Below, one piece after another: positions 36,140 through 48,063 of a stretch of 64,000 nt of DNA (the stretch's first letter is position 1; each line of letters starts with the position of its first letter). A model generated the notes under the pieces. That model was given only the letters and a program-made list of their open reading frames with translations, had not been told where the DNA came from and searched no databases. The stretch comes from Hofstenia miamia (Eukaryota > Xenacoelomorpha > Acoela > Hofsteniidae). The stretch spans positions 224,303 through 288,302 of the forward strand of contig CABFPE010000018.1 of assembly GCA_900660155.1 (NCBI GenBank), read 5' to 3'. The position numbers and the translations under genes are program-made.

Positions 36140-36680
36140 GTGTTCTTGATTAACTTTAAGCAGCCTGGCGTCCTTTTAAAGAACAAACTGTTTTACATAT
36201 TTACAAAAAATTATCTTTGAATTTCCAAATTTGAAAATCTTGGAGCATGGGTATGTCTATTAGGGAACATGCTTTAATGCAATGTTGAAAACTTCTATTA
36301 AACCTTATTGCTGTGGCAGGAGGTTGTGGAAAAGCTTAACAAGTTTTCTTCAAAAATTTCGAATTTTTAAAAAAAATAAAATTCTCTCCATACCTAGTGT
36401 TCATGTATTTAGAAGTTTTTGAGCCCATGGAAGCAACAAAGAGCTTTGGCTTTTTTTGATATGTGCAAAGGTATTCCAATCCCATTGAGGCATGTCGTGC
36501 GCAAAGTCAGAGTTTGCGGGCCGTAAAGTATTAATTAAATTTTGAAGTTTTACATTAGTCTCTTATATTCTGCTGAAAATTAATAATGGTTTTCGTGTAT
36601 AAATTATATTATAAATTTCTAAAAAAATTGAGATCATGAAGTATTTTCAAAAATCCCCAGGCTGTTTAAGGTTAGTTTGT
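36140..36680 (+). repeat. Dispersed repeat family R1, copy C
   Basis: The longest plus-strand copy, collinear with 25575-26112 (inverted) and, in its second half, with 8095-8345. Conserved landmarks are CAGCCTGGCGTCC near 36163, CTTGGAGCATGGG near 36239, TTGCTGTGGCAGG near 36308, GGAAGCAACAAAGAG near 36429, and TGTCGTGCGCAAAGTCAGAG near 36492. Frames are broken by stops. The end near 36660 (CCCCAGGCTGTTTAAGG) matches AAGCCTGGGGATTTTTG at 25597. Confidence 0.6.
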
Positions 36681-36780
36681 ATGTAAATTTAAACTTAAAA
36701 TCGAGTACAGCTAGTCTGAAGCTGAACAGTTAATTCTTTTTTAAAAAGGACCATTTTTCTAGAATCATAAAAATCAATAG

Positions 36781-37361
36781 GTTATGGCAAGGCCTCAAAT
36801 TAATCACGGCCTGGCGATTTGCAGTACAAAAAACGAAAAGTAGCAATAAATACTTTTGCAAGTAAGGAATTCGTGTAAATTTTTGTAAAAATATCTAATA
36901 CAAAGAATATCAAAAATTACCATCCAATTTGTGGAATTACAACCATTGTATTTGCTTGGCCACAAAAAAAGGTTCATCAAACAATTAAAGGTTTTCACAG
37001 GCAAAGAAGTAATTTAAATTTCTAGAAATATTTCATCTCAAAGTAGAAATATTAGATCCACATTTCTGCTTGTGTAGATCTATATTCACTGATTTTTATG
37101 GCGTCAAATCATAAATTTTGATATGCAGAAAGATGATTGTTTACTGTTAATGGCCTCATTATATTTGAAGGTGGTTTTTACAATTTTCAAGAAATCAAAG
37201 CGCTCCAAAAAGTTCATAGATGTGTACAATAGCTCATTCTTTGATTTAGTTACTTAAAATGATCTGTTGCATCAAATCTTGTTTTGTGGCGAAATGTATT
37301 TGCGGCATCATTTTTGTTAATTTTGCTGCAAATCGCCAGGCCGTGATTACAGTAGGCCATA
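36781..37361. mobile_element. MITE with 24-bp perfect inner inverted repeat
   Basis: TAATCACGGCCTGGCGATTT (from 36801, continuing GCAG) is exactly inverted at 37326-37349. Outside it, GTTATGGC at 36781 and GCCATAAC ending near 37363 are also inverted, so the termini extend to about 580 bases overall. A minus-strand frame inside (36804-37004) shows no known domain. Superfamily not determined; no target duplication found. Confidence 0.7.
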
Positions 37362-37857
37362 ACTGTTAAATGAATTGAAGAATACATTCTATGTGGATAT
37401 AAATTGTACTAAGACCAGAATACATGACAAGGACACATACATACATGAAGTTTTCAAATACATACAAGAAACGAACGAATTTTTAACAAGTTCAAACTCA
37501 TTTTACTTTAATATTACATGTAGAATTGTATTTGTAGTTCAATTTTACTTTGGTTAAATTTACATTAATTACCATGTAGTTATGTAAAATGAACATAGCA
37601 TAATGATGAAATACACAAATACATGTACAAAGTTTTTCTCGCAAAATAAATAAAAATAAAATTTGATAAACTATTGTTACAATGTAACATAAAAAGTTAC
37701 AAATAAAAAATATGCAAAATGCAAAAGCAAGATGACACTTAAAAATTGTGCACATTAAATCCATTTAGTCACTTGGAGAATTCAAAATATTTTTCTAAAT
37801 TATTTAGAGATCTCTTGTCATTTTTAAAATCAAATAGCATTAATAAGACAGTACATA

Positions 37858-37889
37858 TGATAATGATGATGATGATGATGATGATGATG

Positions 37890-37939
<50 letters not shown>

Positions 37940-37940
37940 C
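37858..37940. repeat. (ATG)n followed by (AAT)n trinucleotide repeat
   Basis: About ten GAT/ATG units pass into about sixteen ATA/AAT units. They lie at the 5' edge of the RT pseudogene, and in frame they produce runs of Met and Ile. Confidence 0.95.
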
Positions 37941-37949
37941 ACAAAGAGG

Positions 37950-38620
37950 CTAAAGGAGATAGGCATAGGGTATAATTTCGAGAAGCATAGTAAAGTAGTG
38001 AGTCACATATGGCACATGGCCTTGAAGATGTATGCTAGTTGAATTAAAATATTGCAGAAACAAGTGGAATCATTGGAAAAGATAAGTAGAGATTCTGGGT
38101 TAGAATTTGGATTAGGAAAGTGTGCAGCAGTGACAATGTTCAGAAGCCAGTGTAAAGATAGAGGTGGGTTGAGGAGGAGCAGTATAATAATATTGAGGAA
38201 TTCAAGGAAAGGTACGGTAGGAGTGATTGAAAGAGATAGAACAGATGATGAGGAAATGAAGATGAGCTAAGGAAAGCATACAAGAGGAGGGTAAGAAAGG
38301 TACTACAGAAGTCAGCATTGAATGGGAAGAACAGTATAAAATTAATAAATGCGTGGCCCATAACATTGTTGGGAGGCTAGACATGAATAGTTAGTTGGAA
38401 TAAGAATGACCTAAGGGAGTTAGACAGCGAGAACAGGAAATAGCAGCAGAGAGATCATTCACCTCAAATGAAGATGCCGAAAGACTATACATGGGAAGGT
38501 ACGAAAGGAGGGAAATATTGCTTTGTGTGGAGGAAGTTGTAGAATCGGAAGCACTAGAACTAAAGGAATATGTGGCAAACAAACTAAAAATCTTCGACTA
38601 CAAATTAATCAATAGTTAAC
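37950..38620 (+). pseudogene. Non-LTR retrotransposon RT (post-catalytic part), broken
   Basis: Plus-strand pieces in order, in shifting frames, are: HMALKMYAS where Y/F-x-DDLKLYA would stand, GLEFGLGKCA, YKRRVRK followed by ALNGKNSIKLINAW, NDLRELDSENRK, and EDAERLYMGRYE followed by VEEVVE. These match the thumb and C-terminal landmarks (MEFGL-KCA, LKELDRKTRKLL, ADVDRLYIPR) of a widespread invertebrate LINE clade. Stops, frameshifts and loss of the catalytic Asp-Asp make it non-functional. Confidence 0.75.
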
Positions 38621-41165
38621 TTCTTCTTGTAAGCTGAGTTGGTACTATGCTATATGAAATGTATCCACAAATATAGATATGCATAAAATTGACTGTGATA
38701 AATGCAATTGAAACAGTAAGTAAAGTGATTTGCTCTTTTAAATTTACATGTGTAAAATATTAAATTTTTTAGGATATTTAGCCAGCTCGAAGAGAAATAT
38801 AGAAGGAAGTATAAGTTATACAGAAGAGTCAAATCATTACGTTGATATAAAAGCTTGTTTAACAAATTAGGTATATGTGAACCTACTAAATACATAGTCT
38901 GTTTGTCTCCCAACACATTCTATTGAGAGGTGGAGAAACATTAAAGTTGCCCAATTCTAATTGCAATTTAAATTTTATTTTCTTACATTTGCACGGATTT
39001 GTTGTTCGTGTGCGCAGTTGTACCTCGCAGGAGAAGAAATTATTAGCGGTGTCTGCAGGCCTGGTATTTAGTAAATTACGACACACTCTATTAATTATAA
39101 TTTATGAGAAATAGGTCAACGTTTGAGTTTTAGAACCCTATGTATATTTTAAAAATCTAGTGACTTTTTATAAATGTTTTAATTATTGAGTAGCTATTCC
39201 TCAATTCTTACCAAATTTGCAATCAGCTTCATAAGGCTGTTGCTGTGGAATATCAGTGTATTCACTATTCATTAAATAATTTCCTGTAATATCCTGATGT
39301 TAAATTGTATTACTTAAAACACTTCCGCAGTTCATGATCGTGATCGCGTCAAATTAACAACGCTTGACTTTAATTCACCTAAACCATTTCCTCAGTAATT
39401 AATGCCTAAATAACGTTTATTCTCCCATTAATACTGATCACAATAAACGACGTTAGTTCCTGGTAGTATCTCCGACTTTTTTATTACAATTAAACGTAAT
39501 TTGATGTTCTATTATTGGCGGTGCTCTTTTTAACCATTTGGTTTTAATTTTTTAATTTGTTTTTAGCACCATGCCAATGCAACCATATCCAGTGATTACC
39601 ATATTTATTATCTGTTTAACAGATGTATTAACAGTTTGATTAGAAAACTTTAAAATCTCTTAACAGATTTGTTTAACAGATCTGTTTTATTATTGCTATA
39701 GCTAGTGAAAGGGCATGAAACTTACTCTTTTATACCTTCGCCCACTGAGGCTGAACGAATTTTTTCAATGTGCTTTTTTTCCCAAAAATCAGAAAAACCG
39801 TTCGTACGAGTTTACTAAGAAATCTGTTAAACAAATCGGTTAAATTAATATATTCTAGTTTCTGTTAAGTGAATCTGTAATATTTTGTAATGGAAGTGCT
39901 TTTTAATGCGTCAAAATTACTGATAGGTTAAAGTATACTAGTTATTTTGTATATGCAAGAATGATTAGCCAAATTTTTACCATATTAGTTTTAGACAAAA
40001 TGTAGGATAAGGCAGCAATACAGTGTTCTCTATTAAAACTTCACTGTTAAGTGTTAACATGACTGGAAATTAAAAAAAATGATATTTTGTTCGACTTAAC
40101 CTAGAAAAATATGGGGTCTGCTTGAGCAGTATTTTATATATTTGTAATTTACATTCTATGCATGTACATAAGAAAATGTTACAAAAACAAAGTTTTTTAC
40201 ATTGTAAATGCTGCATGAAGTTGTTATTTTCTAAAATCTATTGTATTGTTGCTACAACGGCATTTTGATTTTTGATGTTAAGCATGTCGTGGGAATAAAT
40301 TTAAACAGTGGAAAGTGATTTTGCAAATTTACATACAATAGCTGTCTTAGTTTTTTTTATTAAGCCCGCGTTTTCACGAGAAGCAATCGTAAGCTTAATG
40401 TTTTTAAAACCCGCTCTGCTATAACGTCAAACGGTACTCTTTGTGTGAATATAGCAAGTGAGAAGATAGGCGCATCCATGCTGATCGGGTTTCTGTCTTT
40501 TATATTTTCTGAAATCCAATTATGTTAGTTTTTCGCTCTACAGTAGTTGGACTGTGCACAGCTTTACGCACAGCCATTTGGGAATGGACTAAGTTTTCAT
40601 AAGTTGTATTATTCAGTTATATTTTGTTTTCTGTCGTGTTTAACTTATGTTGAGAAATATGAAAATATACCCATAACATTTTTTAAGATCACGTGTGCTT
40701 TTATTCAAAATTTGCAAATTTTATCTTACCGATATTTTCATGAAAAATTGTTGTAATTCGAATATCACACTTCCCTCAATTTTCAAGCAACTTCTTTGAA
40801 TCTTTCAGTTTTCTTAAAAGGTCGTTTAAAAAATTGTAGTAAGATGGTATGTAGAAAAATGGAGATTTTTAAAAATAGATTGTAACTTTGTGGATTTATT
40901 CTGATAATTTTTTCAAAATTAAAAATTAGTTTATTAACACTGGGGTTTGATTTATTTGTATAGACAAACCGAAATTATTTCATCCCAAAAGTGAAGGCTG
41001 TACTTTAGGAATTGTAAGAACATAAAACTGTATCGCAAAATTTCAGCTGTTTTATCTTTTGATATGTTGTTTGATGGTAATTCTTCAAACGGTATCAGAA
41101 GATTAAATCAAATGCTCCCTCCCTCCTGTTTTTTCCTAAAAGATACTTTATTTTCTAATTAGTTT
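38621..41165. other. Non-coding AT-rich stretch
   Basis: Several words built on AACAGAT/ATCTGTT recur near 39605-39690 and 39810-39880 in both orientations, suggesting a decayed fold-back element. No gene was recognised. Confidence 0.35.
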
Positions 41166-41413
41166 TTAAAGTTTTTGTATAAGCCGTCTTTGCATATTAC
41201 CCGAGGCCATTTTTGAGAAATAAGAAGTTTCTTGAAAATGATTTCTTGTTCTTCCTTCAGCGTCAAAATGCATCTTACGTGTGATAATTGATGTTCCGTA
41301 AATACTAAATATTTCATTATTGGCTAAATGTATGTAATTTGCTAGCCAACGATTTTTGATGTTCGGTGATCGAGCAATAAGCCAAAACACAAAATTGGGC
41401 TCAAAATGTAGGG
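41166..41413 (-). CDS. Possible terminal exon, lipocalin-like motif
   Basis: The minus-strand acceptor AATTTCTAG (AG at 41415-41414) is followed by two bases and 82 codons to a TAA at 41166. The opening HFEPNFVFWLIARSP resembles the last conserved strand of apolipoprotein-D-like lipocalins, where an aromatic-rich strand ends in R-(T/S/N)-P. The remainder (GRTRNHFQETSYFSKMAS) is not family-typical. If correct, earlier barrel strands should lie at higher coordinates. The fragment at 42987-43113 has a D-G-A-V strand that could belong, but splice phases do not connect them. Confidence 0.33.
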
Positions 41414-41876
41414 CTAGAAATTTGGATTGTTAGGTCTATATAAGTTTGATTAATTTTCGATACTTTTGCTGTAGTTCTTTTTTGCGAATGTTAAAACACA
41501 TTTTATATTTCGGTTAAAATAATTGTATTTTCCTAGTTAAATTACATAAGACGTATATAAATGCAAATGCGTGGTATATTTTATAACGCAAACCAATAAT
41601 TTTCTTTCAAAAATAACATTTCGATTATATTTACAATTGAGACCTGCCAATTCTTTTTGAAGGACATCCATTACTGAACAGAACAATAAATCGTTTCATT
41701 TTAATTGATTTATTTCGATATTTTTTGCTCGAAATATCAATTTACTTCATTCATTATTCATAAAGTTTGTTGACTTTAAAAATATTACAACTCTCTGTAA
41801 AGAAATAATAGTTCAGCTTTTCATACAGTATGTTTTAATCATATTATTTAGCCAAAGATACCCATGCTATCTCAAT

Positions 41877-42160
41877 TAGAGGTTTGCGGGCTAGCTCGGC
41901 GGCCGCGGGCTGCGGATGGGCATGGGCGGGCTTAAAACTCTTTCTTTTCTGAAAAAACGTTTTTTTTGTTTGAATTATACTCTGTTGGTAGTAACAATGG
42001 ACTATCATTACACTATTACATTTTACATATAGGCTATTGTATAAATGTATAGAATGTAAAGGAATTACACCGTTATTAAGGAGAATGGGCCGCCCGCGCG
42101 TGGCCTAACATGTAAACGGGCGGGCAATACATTTTAAAAACCACGGCCCGCAAACCACTA
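41877..42160. mobile_element. hAT-type MITE with perfect 8-bp target duplication
   Basis: The termini TAGAGGTTTGCGGGC and GCCCGCAAACCACTA are inverted with one mismatch. The octamer ATCTCAAT is repeated at 41869-41876 and 42161-42168. GC-rich subterminal arrays (GGGCATGGGCGGGC, GGGCCGCCCGCGCG) contrast with the AT-rich centre. At 284 bases and without coding sequence, it is a non-autonomous hAT element, and its intact duplication suggests a fairly recent insertion. Confidence 0.9.
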
Positions 42161-42986
42161 ATCTCAATTCGTTTCTTTTTAATATTTGTGTGGCGCCATA
42201 GATGTCTATATCAACCTATTTTTTTGAGCTTGTGCAAAGTCCTATGTCCTTCACATTATCTGCTCAGGGTACTTTATGTAGTCAATTTGCAAAGGCAGAT
42301 TTTCTTTTCAGAACATTCATATATGGTAAAAATATCCATTATGCTTTAAAAAAATAAATCTAAAAAGTCATGTGAATCAATACTTTTGAAAATGAATGTA
42401 TTTAGCTGGATGCGGCACACATTTATATTTTTGTTCGGGTGAGGTTATCTACCATAGTGAGCAAAGCATTGTGAAAACTTTCCATTATATTGGGCAACCC
42501 TTTTATATTCATTTACATATTTTTCCCTAGTGTGCAGCCTATATTAAAAGCGTAATTCAACAATGGTGTATAGCAATTAGATAAACCTCACAACTTTTAC
42601 GCAAAAGAAAGTAATTAAAATGCTTTTAACATCTTTGTTCTACACTAGTTGCTAATTGTGAAGTGCAAGAAAAATTCATCAAATATATTCAAAAACTTTG
42701 TTAAGTTTCGAAATATTCTATAATTAGTCCTTAAGATTGTTAAACAACAGTTGATGGCCTAATTCTGGCTCGTTTTATCAATTACTACTGTAGATAATAA
42801 ATTAAATAAAACATGTCAATTTTTGAAGGTATACAATTTTTTGGATGTCATTAAAATTCTTTGCATTAATTGTCTTTGGTAAAATTTATAATTTGAATTG
42901 GACAAAGTGACTTTTGAAATTGTAGTAATTGTTTATGAAATTTTATGTATGTTTGGAGCTACTAGAGCAACCGGATGCGCAGCAGA
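42161..42986. other. Non-coding stretch
   Basis: No gene, RNA or paired repeat was recognised. Confidence 0.35.
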
Positions 42987-43113
42987 CTATCGTATCCAGT
43001 TGAAGTAGGCGACCTCCTTTCCTTTCTTTCTGGATGTCTCAGCTTCTACTATGTTTGTTAGAACAGCACCATCAGGGTCGCAAACAATGGTGAACTGCCT
43101 TAGTCCACTATGC
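42987..43113 (-). other. Coding-like minus-strand segment
   Basis: An open frame after an AG at about 43115-43114 reads FTIVCDPDGAVLTNIVEAE and then SRKKGKEVAYFNWIR before a stop. It is richer in G+C than its surroundings. The I..DG.V...VEAE pattern is compatible with a lipocalin strand pair, but that is weak. No satisfactory donor precedes the stop. Treat as an unassigned exon or pseudogene piece. Confidence 0.25.
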
Positions 43114-43520
43114 TAGTACTAAGAATAATCGATAGAGAGATTTATTCATCTCCACAGATTGTATTTAGCTCGAATGTATTTCAGCTCTAGGAACTATAGA
43201 ATGCTCCAGTACAGTTTAATAGAGTTTAAATTTCATTAATGTCTCTTTTAATTGAATTAATCAATAGGGTCTGCAACGTATTTTTAAATTCTCGAATTTA
43301 TAAAAGTAGCTGAAAATGAAACCACTATTTGAATTTATATCATGCCTGTGACCAAATTTTATAAACTGTGTTTTTGACATTGTTATTTTCCAATATTTTA
43401 AACCAAAAAAAACTAAGAAATCTATACCAAGTGTTACATATATAAGTAAAATATTATGAAAACTAATATTTTACGCAATTGAAATACATGGAATTGCATG
43501 ATAGTAGTACAATTGCTTAC

Positions 43521-43608
43521 CTCGCCTTCTAGCGATGTTTGTGTAATTAGTCGCTAGATGTTTGTGGGAGAAACGTTGTTTTAGCATTTCTTTATTCCAT
43601 TCCCACAT
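43521..43608 (-). CDS. Possible first coding exon, unknown protein
   Basis: On the minus strand, the acceptor TTTCTCCTCAAGTCAG is followed by CG and an ATG at 43608. Twenty-nine codons follow (MWEWNKEMLKQRFSHKH..., ending NIARRR), then a good donor GAG/GTAAGC at 43521 in phase 1. The spacing of acceptor to ATG (two bases) matches the epimerase gene, which supports a start exon. No family is recognised. The next coding-like segment downstream (42987-43113) does not match in phase. Confidence 0.35.
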
Positions 43609-46600
43609 CGCTGACTTGAGGAGAAACTGCAGCGCGCTTTAATTAACAATCTATCAACCTTAATTAATTCTTACTTTTATATATTAGATCTAAATTCATG
43701 TATTATTTACATCCATAATACTAGAAGGATTTGATTTCTTTTCTAAATTGATTAATTTTATACTTTAAAGTATATTCAATTTTTTAGAAATATTAAATTT
43801 GAAAAGTTTACCTAGTTGTTCAAAAGTTGTGTTTGGGAATTTTTGTAATTTTCTAATAATGATCTTGACATCTTTCAGAGGATTCATTAAGCTAGAATTT
43901 TTGGATCTAAAGTGTTCGCAGGTTTAGCAAACCCGGCTCGACCCCCATCCTGGAGTTGAAAGTTTATTAGCATTACATACTTAGCCTATCCAATCCGAAA
44001 CGAAAACAAACAAAATTTGCATCTGAATCTGAGTTGAGGATTCTAAAATTTGTTTAATAGTAATTTATCAAGGAAGTTATGGATGATATAACTCCTTTTG
44101 AAGAGTCATTACTAACGCTTTTTCAAAAAATTCACAAAAAATCTTCTTTGACGTCTAATTAGATTGGATGTATTGTACATTGCCTTTAAATATTTCTATG
44201 GAAAACCATTGTTTTTTCAAAATAGACACTGGTGCTGGAGTTTTTATCCTTTTCAAATATAGTCTATGAAGCATTTAGGAAATTGAGATTTTGAAGGTTT
44301 CTAATATAGAATGTCTTCAGAATTTTGCTATTTTGCTGTACGTATTTATTTTGAATAATTTTGAAAATTTATTTATCTTTAATTTTCATAAAAACACGAA
44401 TTGAAACTAACATTTAAAAGAATTAATAAATTCCTTTTCTGATTATTGAATATTGGTTTTGCTATTTTTACACCTCTGATATTTACATTAGCGTCCTGTA
44501 AGACAAACGAATAATTTAATATTTAATATTTCATTCTAGTATGAGTAATCCTATACAATAGTGTCTTTTGAAAGTTCCGTAGTACAATCATTTAATATAT
44601 GTAACGTAAATGCTAGTTATATCTAATTAATATTTGTGCTAATAAATTCAGAAGTTTCTTTAAAATAATATTCTTATGATGCTGTTTTAAGAGTCTCTAT
44701 CTTTAACATTACCTTCCGAGGTATTCAGTAAATGCTCCGATTTAAAATCAATCAAAATTTTGAATAAATTCTAAACTAAAAATTGAAAAAAAATGGAAAT
44801 AATTTGGGTGTATTTTTTAGTCGCACCGAGGTAAGATGTCACAAATTCGGTGGAGTAGTATACAGTATAACAACGGCTTCTTGACCTTCATATGTCACCA
44901 CGTGACTGTGTTAGGTTTAAATTAAGGTTTATTTTATAAAAGGCGCTATTCAGTTTTTCGCCACACACCGCCTCAGAACTTAAAAACAATCGTGAAAAAA
45001 AGTCTAAAACGAAGTCATGAATCGATTTATTTCTTTAAAAACCGATTGGAATCCAAAAAATTCAAAGTCGCCACACCATTGCAAATTTTTATCTCAATGA
45101 GGTGTGTCATACTTTTATGGAATTTTTCCAAATAATGTATAAAAAATTTCTTTGCAGTATTTACTTTTGCTACAAATGTTGAATTGCAAAAGTAGCAAGC
45201 AAAGGTTTTAATACTACATTTTTAATTATAGAATTTGAGTGATATATTTAACCAGAAACACACATACTAAGCATTTAACTGTAGTTCTTAAACAGGTGTT
45301 ATTTTTATCTATACGTGCCCTGTGGGTACTAAATCCTAAATAACACCATCTAAATTATTTAGAAGAAATTGATGGTAATGCGTACAAAGCGCGAGTAAAT
45401 GTTTCAGGACATATAGTGTATAGCAGTATCAAGAAACACTTGCGCAATCAGGTACTGTAGGGTGAAAAAATAGTGTTAACTGTTCTATTAAAATGTCAAA
45501 AAACTTGTGCGTGTGATTGGATTAGACGCCTTATAGGTACATTGCAGAATGAAGGGATTTTCTCTGCATGTGTCAAAAACATTAGGTATTGCCAAGTCTG
45601 ATACCATTTGCACAATATACAAGTTCGAAAATATTTAATAATGTAAGGATGCGACCAGAGCGCGCTTAGGATTTTTAAAACGAGAGGGGTTTGACACCAA
45701 TTTTTACAGAAAAAAATGCAATAAAGAAGTTTTTTGAAAACGAAAAATGTTAAATTTTGATGAAAGAGAGCATTTTTTATTAAGCGTTCGCAGCTGGCCT
45801 CAAAACACACCACTGGATGTGACAACAGTTGAAAAATCGAAAAATATCTCAAAGTTTCACGTGCTTGAATGCAAAACCCTAAAATTGTAACAGAAAGATT
45901 CAATATCCCATGGGAAGTTATAGCATGAGCATGGGTAAACACGCATGCTTCGCAACATATTTTTAGGGAATTTTACTAGTAATGTTTCTTTGATTGGGTC
46001 TTGTCTTTGATCAGTGTTAGACGCGTGTCGGATCGTTCGGGTGGGGTAGGGTCATGGCTTATTGTTAGACGTGCTGGGTCAGGTCGCAGGTCATTGATGA
46101 AATGTGCTATGTCGGGTGGCGGGTCAGTAAAAAACTATCTTTTTTCCAATCTGATTATAAGCTAAAATCATTCAATTAGTTGAATTGTTGCCTTGCTTTA
46201 ATAGAATGGGGATTGTTAAGATATAACTGTGCGAAGAAATTGTAAATTTCGAAAATTCAATTAGTTAGGCCTAAATATAACAAAAATTAAAAGGGAATTT
46301 TCTGCGTGATTGGTGGCAGCATATATTACTTAGAAACCTTTATGTGGTAGAGATATACATTTGATTAAGAATATCGAACAGATATTAAAGCTACACGCAT
46401 AGAACAGGCACCCTAAATTAAGGGGAATTAAAAGTATGAATTCTTGATAATTTACATAAATATCACAATGAAACTATCGAAAAAAGTTTTTTATTTATAT
46501 CTAGTTGATCACGAGCAGTAGTAAAGGTGAAAGATTTTCAATCAAAGTACAAGGAAGCTCAGTGTTTATAATTACTTTACTTTGAATATCTACTCAATTA

Positions 46601-47218
46601 TAGCTGGGTATGTTGTTACTTTTAATTTTGAGCACTGTCTAAAACGTTTGCGTTTTTGAGGAGCTTAAGAATGATTTATCCCACTGTAGCAAATCTGTTG
46701 AAATTATTATGAAATGTTTATTTGACTTTAAGAGTTAAGAGATTTCCCTTTTTACCTAAACTCAAAGTATAATTCTTCTCATATTCTAAGTTTATAATTT
46801 GACTGAGCCATAACTTTAATAAAAGGTGTTCTGAAACTTATGCTCGTTACTGTACCTAAGGTTTTTTGAGGAACATTCAGTCCTATGAGATTTAAGGGTC
46901 CCAGTCCCATAAGACTGCGCATGGGAATTTAAAGAAACTGGGGCAACAGATGTCACAATAATAATTTGGCAAAAATATGTCAAAAAATGTTTTTGTGTAT
47001 GATTGTAAAAAATAAGTAAGTTCAAAATGGATGGCACATGTACTTAAAAAACTTTAGAATTTGCACTGCTGACTAAAACTGCTGGGTCCGCCTCTGATAT
47101 CCTAGTATTGTATTAAAGTAAATAAGAATTTTGTTGAATCATCTGTCATGTTGCACCCAATTATATTTCTTTGGCAGATATTTTTGTGCTTTGTTAGTTA
47201 AAATAATAACAGTTTTAG
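43609..47218. other. Long stretch without supported genes
   Basis: A 148-codon minus-strand frame at 45496-45942 has no domain and many Phe/Cys/Leu codons expected from AT-rich noise. A G/T-rich patch at about 46018-46130 (GGGTGGGGTAGGG, GTCGGGTGGCGGGTC) stands out and may be the subterminal part of a decayed hAT element. Nothing else was identified. Confidence 0.3.
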
Positions 47219-47367
47219 CTTGCTTCAAAAACTTAATGATATATGAAAAGCGAATTAGGGATCTAACTCTTTGCGAGGTTGACATCAAGGTTGAGTTTGC
47301 ATCTCTAAACATTTTTATCCTAAATAATATAAATCTCCTACAGTCTAGACTTTTGTCCAGATTATGA
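47219..47367 (+). CDS. Possible terminal exon, unknown protein
   Basis: The acceptor AACAGTTTTAG (AG at 47217-47218) leads to two bases and 49 codons ending TGA at 47367, with AATAAA near 47405. The peptide includes KRIRDLTLCEVDIKVEFASL. An acceptor, an open frame and a nearby poly(A) signal together give modest support. Family unknown; upstream exons not found. Confidence 0.35.
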
Positions 47368-48063
47368 ATGTCAAGATAGTTTTGCTTGTATTCCTTTAGT
47401 TTTTGAATAAATCAAGGCAAGTTAGGAAATATATGAATGAAAATGGCTTCACTTCATGAACCAACAGACGACCGCGATCGATTTCTCATCATCTTTTTCA
47501 GAGGCCTATCTGTTTTCAATGGTACTTATTGTTTGATCAAGACCCTCCTCTTCATTTTCATGGGAACCTTTTCAAGAACAGGTGATAAAAAGCCGTGTAC
47601 ATGAAGACGATTTTAATAGTAGCATGCACATCAATAATTGAATGTTCATAATGCATAATTGCTAAGTTTTTCTTGTGAAAGATATAAGCCTAATTTTAGA
47701 GTTAATCATTTTAAGAAAAACGTGAAGATTTTAATAATTATTTTTGTTGTTATTAGATTTGTTATTAGGACTTGCAGAAGAAAAAGTTTATGAAAAATAC
47801 TGTAGAAATGTTAATTATTTCTTTATTAAATTATCTATAAGCATGTAGCTTTACGTATGTTTTAATGTACCATTTTGTAACAGATTCATTAAAATTACGG
47901 TTGGAAGCCGAGGCTTTTAGACTTGTTGAAGTACAAACCATTTCGAAGTTTTTACATTACTACAAGTGATATTCATCCGATAATTTTATTTTGGTATTCA
48001 TCCTGCCCCTGTAATATCTGTTCAAAACCAATTTAAATTTTACTTATAATTTTCTTTTTTCAG

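Noticed and set aside
37746-38042. Poly-Met/poly-Ile reading frames on both strands
   Set aside because: Produced entirely by the (ATG)n/(AAT)n microsatellite.
44815-44840. Possible ten-base micro-exon between TTTTTTAG and GTAAGA
   Set aside because: No neighbouring exons in a compatible phase; chance co-occurrence of splice-like words is likely.
45496-45942. 148-codon minus-strand open frame
   Set aside because: It is the longest unexplained frame, but its composition is what AT-rich DNA gives, with no domain, splice context or start-proximal acceptor.
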